64,000 nt of DNA from Ostrinia nubilalis (GCF_963855985.1 NC_087106.1:13842012-13906011); one strand, 5' to 3'. Counted from the first letter of the stretch, positions 10,082-21,574 are shown. The notes: generated from the sequence alone by a model not told the origin. Numbers and translations: made by a program.

Positions 10082-10154
10082 GGGGGCGTAGCTCAGATGG
10101 TAGAGCGCTCGCTTAGCATGCGAGAGGTACCGGGATCGATACCCGGCGCCTCCA
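10082..10154 (+). tRNA. tRNA-Ala (AGC), copy 7, inverted
   Basis: The only plus-strand member of the cluster and identical over all 73 nt to the other six. An eight-T terminator begins about 5 nt after the gene (10159-10166). Its 5' flank (GTAACAAC before the gene) is unlike the other copies apart from being AT-rich. The inverted orientation next to the dispersed repeat copy A suggests a local rearrangement. Confidence 0.97.
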
Positions 10155-11969
10155 GAACTTTTTTTTACGATTATGAATACCATACCATACATACAATACA
10201 CATTACAAAAATTAATTACAAAAATATCACTTTTGATTAAAATGAAATTATCCAATTAGATTTTTTTGTCTTATTGGATTTTCAATAACAAAACCATACT
10301 TAAAAAAACTAACTTTATTTTCTTTATACGATCCCAAAGGGTTAACATTCCTCCCACAGTTACCAGGACAACATAACCGGCAAGAGTTCACATCTCGGCG
10401 TAATTAGGTGGGACGCGGACAGCAGCAGTTAATATGTCTCTAGGTAGCTACCCTTTTAATAGGGCATCAGAGCCAGGTAAGTGGTTATTTTTCCTTGTCT
10501 GTTTACTTATTCACCGAAGAAAGAGACTACTGGCACAAAGTAATTTCAGGAAAAGGTGAAGGTATAAATACTCACCTACATGTGTCCGACTTAAGGACTT
10601 AACTATAGATTTTGTATTTAATAATTGTTACTATTTCAGTTTATGCATAGAAAAACACTTTTCGTAAGAGTTTCTATGTAAGTATACCTGTAAATTAGAT
10701 TGATAGTTTGTTTACAAAACTTAAGTATGTGTTATCAATAGTAAATAAACATGACAATATTCGTAATTTTATCAACAGCCAAACTAAAATCTCACTTGTG
10801 TCATTACAAGCCAGAGCAGAGAGAAAAACAAAATTGTGCCACATTCCGCGCCTGTTCATTTACGGGACACATTGACCCCGTTCCGCGCAAAGGTGGCGAA
10901 AGAGCAGCGAAATCAAGGGAGAGACGAGCAGGTACCCCGGCAGACACAATGGCGTGCGAGCGAAAGACGCGTGCTTTATGCACTCCTAGTGACGTGCGCG
11001 AATTGTAAGTTTTCTTTGGGGCTAATTTATTCGCAAAAATTAGGGAAGAAACTGTGATTACACATTACTACTGGTACTTCAATTGCAGAGTAACTTAGGT
11101 TATTGTGAAAATACACCTATTGCATTTGTCAACTAAGGTTGACATTGCTCAACCTTTTTCTTTCACAAGCATGCCAATTTAACACCAAAATCCATTCACG
11201 AAATGTACCTGCATTCAACCTTTTTTGGAGTGTTTACTCTGTTTACCTGTTATGGCTATGGGCGTTCTAAAGAGATCTACGAGATCGGGCAAAAAATATA
11301 GGACACCGTCACATCCCATACTACACCCTCATTATATGCTTCCCTGGTAGAGCCTGGTAGCTTATGATACCCTGTAGGTACTGTAACTTCTGTTAACTAT
11401 AGAAATTAGCTGTCATATTATTAAAAAAAAAAGCTATGATCATTTCCTGATTATAGATACATATTGCTTTAATTTCTACGCCCATTTTTCACACCCTTAC
11501 TAGGCGACCATGATAAGGGAAGAGGTTAAATATAAGTCAACTTTAAAAGAGAAGAAGACGCAAAACATTTTTTACTTTAAACTCCTCAAATCGTCCGTCT
11601 ACCTGCAGCTAGTGTAGTCGAAAGGGATGCATGACAAAAAAACGACAAGCTTTTAAAATCACACGCATACCCCCTGCATTTGATGCCACCCTGGTAGTTC
11701 GTGATATTTATTCAACCCTTTCGTCATCCGTCCAGGCTCAACGTCTGTCAGGTTTGATATCTTATTTGGAGCGTTTTTTTACACTTTGGCAGGAATGTTT
11801 GGAACATTTCTATAAGCATGTAGTGTGTACTGTCTATATCATATTTGTAACTTTAGATTGAAGTTTTATAAATCATCTTCTTCATAATTTTTTTTAAATA
11901 CTGTCGTTAACTAATATTATGTACTTGAGTCATAAAAGATCTCAGCAACTTCTTAAATTTCTCACAAAC
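10155..11969. other. No gene; degenerate TACCAGG-ended repeats and a GC-richer segment
   Basis: 10367-10490 begins TTACCAGGACAACATAACC and carries CCCTTTTAATAGGGCATCAGAG, the hallmark internal motif of the TACCAGG-ended family. Another end, CCACCCTGGTAGTTCG, lies near 11685-11700. 10835-11010 is GC-richer with an open frame rich in Arg/Lys/Glu, ending at a GTAAGT donor-like site, but it matches nothing I recognise. Confidence 0.4.
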
Positions 11970-12146
11970 ACCAGGCCAACATAATGCAAGTAGAAGTCCC
12001 AAGATGACAGAAAACAGATGGTGTATTTTTTACTGCACATTCCACAAACGTATACCTGCAGGGAACAGCCCCTTTTAAGGGATGCATGAGAAAATAGTAA
12101 GAATTGTGGGAAGTATGAATCTCCTTCGTATTAATGTTACCCTGGT
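11970..12146. repeat. TACCAGG-ended small repeat, single copy
   Basis: Begins ACCAGGCCAACATAATGC and ends GTTACCCTGGT, imperfect inverted termini. The internal CCCCTTTTAAGGGATGCATGAG motif and the GTGGGAAG block before the right end recur in other members. About 177 bp, no coding capacity. Confidence 0.5.
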
Positions 12147-12940
12147 AGTTGATGAATAAATGATCCATATTTAACCCGTTCCCATAGTGACAGGAAGGGT
12201 TGAGTCTAAGGTGTTCGAAAAACAAATTATTATTGTCTTTTAGGTATGTGAAAAGGCAATCAATAATATCAATTACTCATTTTATTTTGGCAAATAAAAT
12301 TGTTCTCGGTTAAGTCATTACTCATTTTAAATCAATGAAACTCAAATAAATACATAAGTAGTTAAGTAACTCAAGGAAACTATTGTAAGAAAATGTTCAA
12401 GTTCCATTTAAGAAAATCTAATGATCTTTAAAGTTTTTAAAGGGCAAATATTTCCACAACCTCATATCATTTACATAGCGGTAATTTTGCCTGCAATGTG
12501 CCAAAAGTCATGTATACCAATGCTATGTTTTTTACATTACTTGTCTATCCCTATTTCCCTTTTCCCAACCGTCAGCCCTGTACTGAATTCAGCTTACATG
12601 CATGTTATGTTCTCTTGGTAACCGTGAGACAGTCTACACGAGCAGTTTGAATTTCAAAGTCGTTCAGGTAAAATGCAGGGTGCGTAACGAAAATTGCCGT
12701 TACAACAGCCCCAACGGATCTGTTGTAACGGCAAGCCCGTGGGAACTCGGCTTCCTGATAAGCTTTGCTACCCTGGTACCCGTGAGATCGAATTTGCACA
12801 ACACCACGTAAGTCCTCAAAAATGCCGAGTATAAAACGGCCCCATATTACATGGAAATATTTTCCCACGAACATCTCAGAGAAACCTTTGAAGTACTTTG
12901 CTATCTTAGAAATCAAGAAATTTCTTGAGTTTCTCAGGAA

Positions 12941-13109
12941 TACTAGGACAACATAGTTAGGAAGAAGCTCGAAGACATGCCGTTCATTTTTTGTTGCGGT
13001 GGACTCAAACCGACTACCTGCGTCCGAGGCCCTTTTAAGAGGGTGCATGAGAACGAAACGGGAAGCGTGGGAAATACATTGGGCCCTTCCAAGTTATGAC
13101 CTCCTGGTA
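12941..13109. repeat. TACCAGG-ended small repeat, single copy
   Basis: Begins TACTAGGACAACATAG and ends TTATGACCTCCTGGTA. The interior has GCCCTTTTAAGAGGGTGCAT and GTGGGAA, the family motifs. A related right end (GCTACCCTGGTACCCGTGAG) lies just before, near 12768-12787, so more than one copy may be fused here. Confidence 0.5.
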
Positions 13110-13844
13110 TTTTGTGGTTTCTTAATAAAGATAATTCTTTTTCTTGGCTTTCCTGGAGGATGTGAAACCATGTGACGTGTATTTATTTATCTTAACTAGT
13201 ATTTAAAAAGTACTTACAATGTAAATGTAGATGATGGCACAAAATAATGTCAGTGGTTTGAAAATCATACGTACTTCAAATGTAAGCTTGCTTTAAATAA
13301 AAGGCAGTTTCGGGATTCGGTAAGATTGTCCCACGACTACTAGGATAGCATCACTAAGCAGATACTTAAATTCCCACGGTTGTATCATAACATAACATAG
13401 GGATAGGAAATACGTTTTCTTTACGTTGGACGGTGGGAATATTTATGGTCTTGCAGTTAGTAGGTAGCGAATAGTGCAATTTAAGGCTAACGTTCATGTT
13501 TTTGAATCAGTAATACCGGTTTGCTACGAAGCGTAAATATTTCGGAAGGTTTAGCCTACCTCAATCTCGAGCCTACCGATTGCGGGAGTACTTTTTATTT
13601 CTTTATTTATTTAAAAAGATCACCAATTTGTTGATTGACTGATAAGAAGGTATTCAATATAATACATAAGCATGCAATCAGAACACAGTAGCTAGCACAC
13701 ACACACTCAAGGCAGTGATTTATTCATTCAAAGGCATCTTACGCTTTGATTTTTTATAAAGTTTGAACGACCTTTTAAAAAACCCTTGGACCTTTTTCAT
13801 GCATAAAAACCTATGGGAAATAAGTACTGACGTGTTCCCAGAAT

Positions 13845-13988
13845 TACTAGGGCAACAGAAAAGTGAAGGAGCGTAAATTTCAACCGCCACAGGATAAAAA
13901 CGGACAGTTAACGTTTTTACATACACGAGTCTTGGCGGTTATGAAACCCGTGGGAATTGTGACTCCTGTAATTTTTGCTGCCCTAGTA
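13845..13988. repeat. TACCAGG-ended small repeat, single copy
   Basis: Begins TACTAGGGCAACAGAAAAG and ends TTTTTGCTGCCCTAGTA, a clear imperfect inverted pair about 144 bp apart. The GTGGGAATTGTGACTCCTG block before the right end matches the array units' GGGAACCGCTAGTTCCTG. Confidence 0.55.
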
Positions 13989-14126
13989 GTCGTGAGACAA
14001 ATTACCGTACTTACGCATATCGGATAAAACGGTTTTATAGAGAAAAAAAAAACATGCGCTGTCATAAACGCCATGGATATCTCCTTCACGGGAAGACTGG
14101 CAATTTTATAATCAAGTAATTAATAA

Positions 14127-14312
14127 TTATACTTCGTATCTCTCCCGAAGATGATTATGTTTTACATGCAGCAGTACCTGGGATGATGCCGTCCTTATCA
14201 CACTTTTAGAGAATATTTATTTAAAAATATAAGTTTTAAATATAATAAAGTACGTGTTTTGACTCCTCAGCACCGTAGTACATTCCGCGGTCCGCCATAT
14301 TTCTTGTCATTA
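14127..14312 (-). repeat. Copy of the 22.4-kb repeat, inverted
   Basis: Read on the minus strand this matches 22376-22540 closely: GGACCGCGGAATGTACTACGG, GAGTCAAAACACGTACTTTA and GGCATCATCCCAGGTACTGC are all shared. It ends through CTTCGGGAGAGATACGAAGT like 22223-22242. It therefore carries the arrangement found at 22201, not the flipped one at 22540. Confidence 0.8.
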
Positions 14313-14373
14313 CTTGTGTTGGTGTTCGTCCGACTCACACGTACTTTTTCAATAAAAATAACTTAGCGTAAAA

Positions 14374-14562
14374 ATGGGTAAAAGGAAACGATCAAGTAAT
14401 GGTGATAATATTGATATGGTGAAAAGTTTGTTAAGAAACCTCGTATGTACATAGACAACGACAAATTATAGTTTTATCTGATGATGATGAACCAGAAAAA
14501 ACATCGTTGTCTCCATCGTGCAGTCACTGCAGATTTGCAGACATACTATTTAAAACATTCTG
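14374..14562 (+). pseudogene. Decayed element-like ORF start (basic then acidic)
   Basis: An ATG at 14374 opens M-G-K-R-K-R-S-S-N-G-D-N-I-D-M-V-K-S-L-L-R-N. After a probable frameshift near 14440, another frame reads R-Q-R-Q-I-I-V-L-S-D-D-D-E-P-E-K-T-S and runs to a GTAAGT donor-like site at 14563. A basic N terminus followed by an acidic serine patch resembles N-terminal ORFs of some lepidopteran mobile elements; this is recollection, not a match I can test. The exact family is unknown. Confidence 0.3.
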
Positions 14563-14681
14563 GTAAGTTGTGAATCGTGTATTTTGAAATTGTTATGAAA
14601 TAATGTGTATAATTTCTATTTTTTGTATTAAACATGAATATTTTCAACTACCCTCCGTGGTAATACTTTGTGTCCCGACTT

Positions 14682-15028
14682 AATCGTGTGTGGATACTAA
14701 ACTACACGTACAAAAATCGTGTTATACAAAATACATAAACATCCCGACGTAAATCGTGTGTGGATGCTTTATTGCTTATCCCGGCGTATATCGTGTGTGG
14801 ATACTAAACTACACGTACAAAAATCGTGTTATACAAAATACATAAACATCCCGACGTAAATCGTGTGTGGATGATTTATTGCTTATCCTGGCGTATATCG
14901 TGTGTGGATACTAAACTACACGTACAAAAATCGTGTTATACAAAATACATAAACATCCCGACGTATATCGTGTGTGGATGCTTTATTGCCTTTGAGCGTA
15001 TTAATTATCCCGGCATATATCGTGTGTG
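14682..15028 (+). repeat. 107-bp tandem repeat, about 3.2 copies
   Basis: The phrase GTGTGTGGATACTAAACTAC recurs with a 107-bp period (around 14691, 14798 and 14905), and each unit also has TACAAAATACATAAACATCCCGACG. Each unit contains a second half-copy of ATCGTGTGTGGAT, so the unit is itself internally duplicated. Non-coding. Confidence 0.9.
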
Positions 15029-15799
15029 GATAAGACATTTTTAAACTGATTGCATTTTGCTGTGATTATTTTCCTAACGTATTATCATATAACGTGGGTA
15101 GACGTATCAACACGTCGTAAAATAGTATAACATAATTATAAATATAATAATATACAATATACATGGGGTATTTATAATTTGTTACCCTATCAAATACAAA
15201 AATCTTTATTGTGAAGTATTACTAAAATAGCATACAATAATTACCTACATCAGACGAAAATACCGGGTATTTTTCAAGACAAAGCCTTTCAAAGACTTTC
15301 ACAAGGATCTAGCAACAGGTTGGAAAATATTGATTAATGGATTACCTACCTACAAATAAAAAAGACTTGATGAAACATTATTTACTTGCTAAAAATTGCG
15401 CATAATAATTACTTCAACAAAGGCAGCAATACAACTGAACATCTGATTCTGCTTCTGTTTGCTGTACGCATCCTTATTGCATCTGATTTCACCGAGCCTT
15501 CAATATGATTTGATGACCTAGCTATGTCACAAATGGAATAATATTCCGTAAGGAATTATGAAAACCTTGAGCGATGCTGGCGGTTACTTTGTGACACTCA
15601 TTAGAGAATCACTGTCAAGAAGATACGCTATCACAAATTCCATTAGCAAGCAAAAAAAAGAGATATCATAAAATATTTATCAAAACGAATCTCTTGTTTG
15701 GTTCAGATTTATCAGACCACTCGAAATCATCTATGACTAATATAATTCAGTAATACCAGCCCAGCACGTCTACAACTCATCAGACTTTAAACGCAAGGG
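15029..15799. other. No gene recognised
   Basis: AT-rich intron-like sequence with no repeat or exon I can support. Confidence 0.4.
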
Positions 15800-15915
15800 G
15801 GGCATTGTGAGCGGCAGCCGCTGAGCAGTGAGTGAACCCCGGCCAGCCCAGCAGCCGCCGCACCGGCTCCGCCGCCGCCGCCTGCGCCGCGGGGCCGTCT
15901 CCGGTTAACCCGAGA
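15800..15915. promoter_or_regulatory. Isolated GC/CpG-rich patch, possible exon or control region
   Basis: About 115 bp at very high GC, with (GCC)n-type runs and many CpG dinucleotides, within very AT-rich DNA. Both strands have open frames through it: plus, an Ala/Pro/Ser-rich frame ending at a TGA near 15942; minus, an Ala-rich frame. Neither has convincing splice sites on both sides. It could be a low-complexity coding exon or a CpG-rich regulatory element; I cannot choose. Confidence 0.3.
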
Positions 15916-17491
15916 CCCAACTATCATCAACCGAATCGGAGATGATAATTTTATTCAGCATATAGGCACCAAGGTGCTAGTAACTGGTAGACTTAAATAC
16001 TACTAAAATAAATGGCTTACCTAACATAACAAAATTAAATGATACCTACTACTATTTTGTCCCGGATCAGGGTTATAAAATTCCATTTTAAACTTAACCA
16101 TGCCAAGTTGGAGTACCTCCCACCTGAGGGGAGTAGTAGGTATATTCGACAACTGTACAAAAGCCAAATTGTAGACATAGATTTATTCTAAATTTAAAGG
16201 AATGAAATAAATTCATTAATATGAACTATTTTAAAATGCAATACTACCACTGAATTTACATAATTAATTATATAACAATACATTTTATTATGTGAAAACC
16301 TTAGATTTGAAAGACTCCTATCTTTTATTACCAATTGCTGAAAATGGATGAATTTGGCTACGTTTGTCATGGAACTCCAAGCACTTTAATATTCAGTTGT
16401 TTGAATTTCTTCGTGATCGTTCGTTTTTGTCTTACATCCGCATGGTGCCTCTTGTCTTTACAAAATTATTAAAAGCAGTTTTACACTTTTTGCAATCACT
16501 CGGCCATCTATCTGTACCAATACCTGTACCAATTTTTATGTATTGGAACGGTCAGAATGCTGGAATAATATTCAAACAACGGGAGATTTATAAGAGCAAC
16601 TAGGGTAGGAGGACAAAAGATTTTTTATCTAATCAAAATAATAATGTTACCTACATTTCTAAAATTGACATTTAATACGATAGAAATTAATTTAACTTAA
16701 CAAAAGTGCAAAACACTAGTAATGCTAAAAACTACGAAAAATATCACTCCAGTAATTTGCTTCATTCTTGGGGTTATTGACCTCAGCGTGCCCCGCCGTT
16801 AAAATTACGGCTGGATGTACACGAAGTTACCGGGAAAAACATCTTGGCACTCAATTACTCAAATAACTACAATAAACATTATAATGCATCTGCCAAGTAT
16901 TTAAAACATAATTTAGCATAGTCGAGACTGGAGGGATTACATTGACACAGCACATCATGTACCGTGCAATCAAACGATTTGTTTCGATGCCTCAACCACT
17001 GGTCAACCTCAACCGCAATCGCGCAACGTGTAACAGCCATCGGAAATTGGTCCCAGTTACAGTTACTTTTACATTTAAATACCCTGGAATTGCTCGCTGC
17101 GCTCTATGATCTTGAAACATTTGCATCTCACCTACTTATTAAGAATAGACAATACAAAGGTTATTGCCTAATAAAAAAAAAGGGGGTAGTATAGGTACAG
17201 CACACTTTAAATAATACTGTTCGAGAGTTATGGAATTGGTGTGGTTGGGTGTGAAAACGCGGTCACAGATTTCGAATCTCGTCAATCAAATATAGACACG
17301 TACTATGAATTTAGCAGACTACGCATTTACAGAAATTACATTACCTTTTGGTATTCCAGAATTCGTCTTATTTGCAAGTACATTTACTATTCAAAATCAC
17401 CAATGTTCTACGAATGCATCCTGGGAGTTAGACCCTATTTCCGAAGTTATTAATACTTTCACATTTAATGTAACTTTCTAAAGTTTTATAC
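15916..17491. other. No gene recognised
   Basis: About 1.6 kb of AT-rich DNA. A 79-residue open frame near 16364-16603 has no recognisable domain and no splice framing. Nothing else seen. Confidence 0.4.
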
Positions 17492-17519
17492 AAAAAAAAA
17501 AAAAAAAAAAAAAAAAAAA
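17492..17519. repeat. A28 homopolymer
   Basis: Twenty-eight consecutive A. No SINE or LINE body is recognisable immediately upstream. Length may be unreliable in sequencing. Confidence 0.9.
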
Positions 17520-18482
17520 GAATGGCGCTAAGGGCATAGTAGTAGTACCATTCTGACCTACTACCGTGGTACCTATTGTATTCAAAGCTCCTCGTTTCAA
17601 AAGTCATACGTTTCGAACCTAACAAAAATCTGTTGTGTTCGCCCTTCAGAGTTGATCATCCTCTCCATGCGGATTTAACCCTGATGGTCGGCAACTTATC
17701 AGGAAATCGCAGTTGAGGAGAGGCGCACCTACTAATTCTCTGGATATGTTAATGACATCTTTCTCAGATAGTACATACTAATATTATACAATATACTTCA
17801 GGTCTAAAATCATGGTTGTAATTCCAATTCAGCTCATTTATTGGAATACTCAACGGACAAATTAAATTATTCGTGTTAGTTACAGTACAGTACTCTCAAT
17901 GGTTACCGTTTGACTTTTTCTATACTGTTATATCAGGATATTACTACTAATGACTGTATTAAACGTTTTCTCAAAAGCGTGTTTCGCCTCAGACCGCCTA
18001 AATATGACACTACTTGGTATTAAATTATCATTTCCCTGAAAAAAATTACAGTTAAGTGTATACCTCTTCTAGTTCTGGTTTCTGCACAGATAATGAATAC
18101 TCCGAGTTTATCTAATAATATTACTAATAATATTTTATTGTGTCCAGACTAAATATAAATTAAAGTAGGTAGATGAAATTGATGAAAACATTAAAACCGG
18201 ACTCGATTAATTTTATCAACCATTTATTATTGTACCTATATAGGGTCCTTCTAAATCAGCTACGTTCCGTTTAATGGGAGCATGTATACGTCACACTGAA
18301 TACGTTCCCAAAGTTTGAGCCAAAAATTCAGGCTAGTTTCCGAGATAATTAAGGAAACAACTTCATTTCTTATCAACCCAATACAACACCCTGTTCAGCT
18401 GATTCACTACTACACTGACAAAAATCCGCACGCACACGAGCTTACGTAATGGCCGCCATTGCGCTTGTGCTGCCGTTGGGCC
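17520..18482. other. No gene recognised
   Basis: AT-rich, with a short GC-richer stretch at 18440-18482 that includes the left copy (18475-18482) of the target duplication of the following element. Confidence 0.4.
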
Positions 18483-18946
18483 CAGTGTTGCCAGTCGGGT
18501 CTAGTCAGAAATTACCAGAAATATAAAAAAAAGTAACCTTTTTGAAACAAAAGTAACCTTCATAGGGGGGGGGGGGGGGTGGTGCGGAGCGATGATTGTG
18601 TAAGGTTGTTCATGGATGGAAAATGAATACAATTGATCATCTAAATTCGAAAAGTGACCAGTCAAACGTTTCATGGATTTGCGTTTTATTATCAAAAAAC
18701 ATTCGCTAAAACTCATTTTTTTTAACAAATAATAAATCAAATTCAAGTTTAAATGCACTTTATGACATAATTTTTAAATTGTCACTATTAATATTTTTTA
18801 CTGAATAACCTGTAAAGTTAATTCTACAATTTCTGAAAAATCACCTAAAAGTAACCTTTTCATTAGTGTAACCTAAAAGTAACCACAGCAGTTCAAAAGT
18901 AACCTAAAAGGTTACAAAAGTAACCTTCTGGCAACACTCAACACTG
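18483..18946. mobile_element. Non-autonomous hAT-type element with 8-bp target duplication
   Basis: The element runs from CAGTGTTGCCAG at 18483 to CAACACTG at 18946 (464 bp). It is flanked by exact direct repeats GTTGGGCC at 18475-18482 and 18947-18954. An 8-bp duplication with short TIRs is the hAT signature. The right end repeats the terminus (CTGGCAACACTCAACACTG). Inside are about eight AGTAACC motifs, clustered near both ends, like subterminal transposase-binding repeats, and a run of 15 G at 18565-18579. No transposase is encoded. Confidence 0.9.
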
Positions 18947-19673
18947 GTTGGGCCACTGGCCGCGAACACAAGTGTGCCGCCGGACGACGGACCGGGCGCC
19001 ACAGAAGCTATTCTAGGGCTACTACTAGTTATTTAAGGAATTAAATTAAGCAGAAAATTAAAGTTTATTTATTTTTGGTAACATAAAAAAATCTTATGTG
19101 GTAAGTACTTATTTAGTGGCCTTAATGGAATGATTTATTCAAAAGTTCGTTAAAATACTTTTGCGCTTGTAAAAATCTTTTATTTCAAACGTAGCAACGA
19201 AACGAAGCAAAAAAGTTAGTTGCCGAAATCAATGACTTATTTTTATGCCATACACAAATGGGATAGTTACCATGACTATGAAATTTAGAATTACGGTTAT
19301 TATTACGATAAAGCAGGCACATTTTTCATGTTAATTTTAATCGCTTAATATCCCCTTAGCAAATTAAAAATGTGATTCGTAATTGACTCGATCATAGCAG
19401 AAACTAAACGCTATCGAATTATCTACCTGTGATTATCGGCAGTCTTTAGTATTCCGAAGTAAATAAGTAAATAATTGTTCCCAACTATCAATTTTAAACT
19501 GAAATAATAATCATTAAAATCATCGTAGAAACAAAAAAAAAAATTATAAAAGTAAATAATGATAGTTTTATTATTGTTAAGATTAGAAAGAATTTTGGAG
19601 TTGACATCCTTATTTATGCGTGGCGGAGTCGGTGGTATCAAAGACAGCCGTCCCTCATAATAGCCGACCGCGC
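18947..19673. other. No gene recognised
   Basis: GC-richer at 18950-19010 (CCGCCGGACGACGGACCGGG), then AT-rich. No coding or repeat assignment. Confidence 0.35.
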
Positions 19674-20133
19674 TAGTGTTGTAAGAACCTCGAGTCTTTA
19701 AAGTCTTTATTTTGAGACTTGAGTTTATTTTTAAGACTAGGACTCGTTAGTCACATGAATAAGGGAATAATTGAGTCTTCCGAGTCCTTTCGAGTATTTT
19801 AAGTTCTTTGAGCTAGACTGAATCATGATATGAACTTGAGTTGGTGTATACTAATAGGCAATAATGAGTGATTTCATATCATCATCCGTATGTTATATCC
19901 TAATTGAAAATAAAATAAATCGCACAATACAAATGTAATATCAATAAAATTGCATTAAACGCAAATAATCGAATCAGAAGTATCCATCTAAAGACTGACG
20001 ATTTTCGTAATCAAAAAGTTAAAACGGTCCAATAAAATAATAAACACACAGTCTTAATTCATAGCTATTTTATTTTCTTCAAACTTTTAATAAGTAAGAT
20101 TCCAAGACTCGAGTGTCGTATCGTACAACACTA
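19674..20133. mobile_element. Second hAT-like MITE with GAGTC subterminal repeats
   Basis: Inverted termini TAGTGTTGTAAGAACCTCGA and (right end, minus strand) TAGTGTTGTACGATACGACA bound about 460 bp. The flanking octamers GACCGCGC and GCCGGCGC agree at 6 of 8 positions, consistent with a decayed 8-bp target duplication. Many GAGTC/GACTC motifs lie near both ends, a layout parallel to the AGTAACC repeats of the 18.5-kb element. No coding capacity. Confidence 0.65.
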
Positions 20134-20563
20134 GCCGGCGCGCAGCAAACGAACTTTTAGACACGTGCCGCCGCCTTTAGACACGTGCCGCCGGCCGCCG
20201 GCTAGCGCAATGTACACTCACCAAAATAAAATTAAGAAATGCAACAAACTTTTTTTTACTATTCAAATTAAAATTGTGTTTATTGTTAAATCACAGGTAC
20301 ATAAGATAGGTCATAAATAAATACCAAGTTGGAACGGAAATGATTCGGAAATTTTATTTAACTAATTAGGTACCTACATACCTCATCTACTTTTCTATTG
20401 TAATAGAAATGATGACATTAACGATTAATTTAAGAATGGACTTTGATTTAGGATAAATGGAATATCAATACAAACAAATTGAAGAGTTTTATTTGCTTCA
20501 ATAGTCTAATTTAATGTTTCTAAATAATTGACTAGGCCATTGAGTTACCTTCACAAAACAATA
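20134..20563. other. No gene; duplicated E-box block
   Basis: 20156-20196 holds two copies of TTTAGACACGTGCCGCCG, each with a CACGTG E-box, in a short GC-rich patch. The remainder is AT-rich with nothing recognised. Confidence 0.4.
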
Positions 20564-20701
20564 AGTTCGATTAATTTTTAATTATTATCTGTTATAGGAT
20601 ATTTTACCATGAAATACTCAACACCATAATTTAGTTCGATTAATTTTTAATTATTATCTGTTATAGGATATTTTACCATGAAATACTCAACACCATAATT
20701 T
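20564..20701. repeat. Exact 69-bp tandem duplication
   Basis: 20564-20632 and 20633-20701 are essentially identical, starting AGTTCGATTAATTTTTAATT. Two copies only. Perfect identity implies recent origin or an assembly duplication. Confidence 0.9.
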
Positions 20702-20789
20702 AGATTCGAATCAATTGAAATCGAAAGCAAGCAGATAAAATAATAAACAAATAAGTTTCTTTTTTGTCGACTGTACGCTTATGCCAACT

Positions 20790-21250
20790 TTTCGGCTCTT
20801 GCTTTGGCGGCGTCGGCGTCTTTGTGTCAACAAAAGGCGTGCGGCTTGTCGGCATTTGTCGGCGCGTGCGCTTTGATTTAATTCAGTTTTTGACTAGCTT
20901 TCTTGTGTGAAGGTGCGTTTTGTAGTGCTCGTGAAGTGAACTATGACGCACAGATGCACAAATGCAAATAAATTTATTAAGACGCGCCTTAAAAATCATG
21001 GCCTTTGCTGGTTGATTTTTCGATGGTATCGTGAGTCCGTTTTACTGTGATTAACATAAGATAATAAGGATAGACAACGATATGAGAGTAGGCCTGCAAC
21101 ATTGAAGTGATAGCTCGCCCAATCAGTCGATCAGCTAATCGGCTATCAGCTGTGACGACTGCTGTGAGTTGTTATGACGTGAGTGTAAACAACAAAAAAG
21201 TGTGCAGTGATAGTGAGCGTTGTGTGTGTTGTGTCTCGTGTTCCTGTGCA
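20790..21250 (+). promoter_or_regulatory. Possible promoter and untranslated first exon
   Basis: A GC-richer region (GGCGGCGTCGGCGTC near 20806) is followed by TTCAGTTTTTGAC near 20882, an initiator-like TCAGTT. After it comes a GTGAAG/GTGAAGTGAAC-rich stretch typical of insect 5' untranslated leaders. Donor-like GTGAGT sites occur at 21029 and 21179. No coding frame is obvious. The assignment rests on sequence flavour only. Confidence 0.25.
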
Positions 21251-21574
21251 GAATGAATACACTACAGCTTTGTTGTGTGAGTAAAAAATACAGCATGTTC
21301 CATTATGTAAGACGAAATGAATTTTTATTTTTGTTAGAAAATGTAACTTTGTAAAATCATTATAAAACACATACTCAAATTTGGTGAACTTGTTCAGTGT
21401 ACCGTATAGATGCCCCCATTAAAAGGAATGTAGCTAGTTTAGAAGGACCCTGTATATTACCGTACATTATAGACAACCTTGTACTATGCCCAGCCACAAC
21501 ACTTAAATCTTACATTGACAGGACTATTGGTATGTACGCACAGATGATAATCTTTTTGTCAGTTACCAAAAACC

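Noticed and set aside
2190..10255. Frames containing Y-R-S-R-Y-L-S-H-A-K-R-A-L
   Set aside because: These are translations of the reverse strand of tRNA-Ala genes.
10434..10487. ATG-led mini-exon (M-S-L-G-S-Y) ending at a GTAAGT donor
   Set aside because: It lies in a TACCAGG-family repeat whose other copies lack the frame, so the donor match is likely chance.
14682..15028. CRISPR-like periodic repeat
   Set aside because: The whole 107-bp unit is conserved with no variable spacers, and the context is eukaryotic.
16364..16603. 79-residue frame
   Set aside because: No recognisable domain, no splice signals, and AT-driven codon content.
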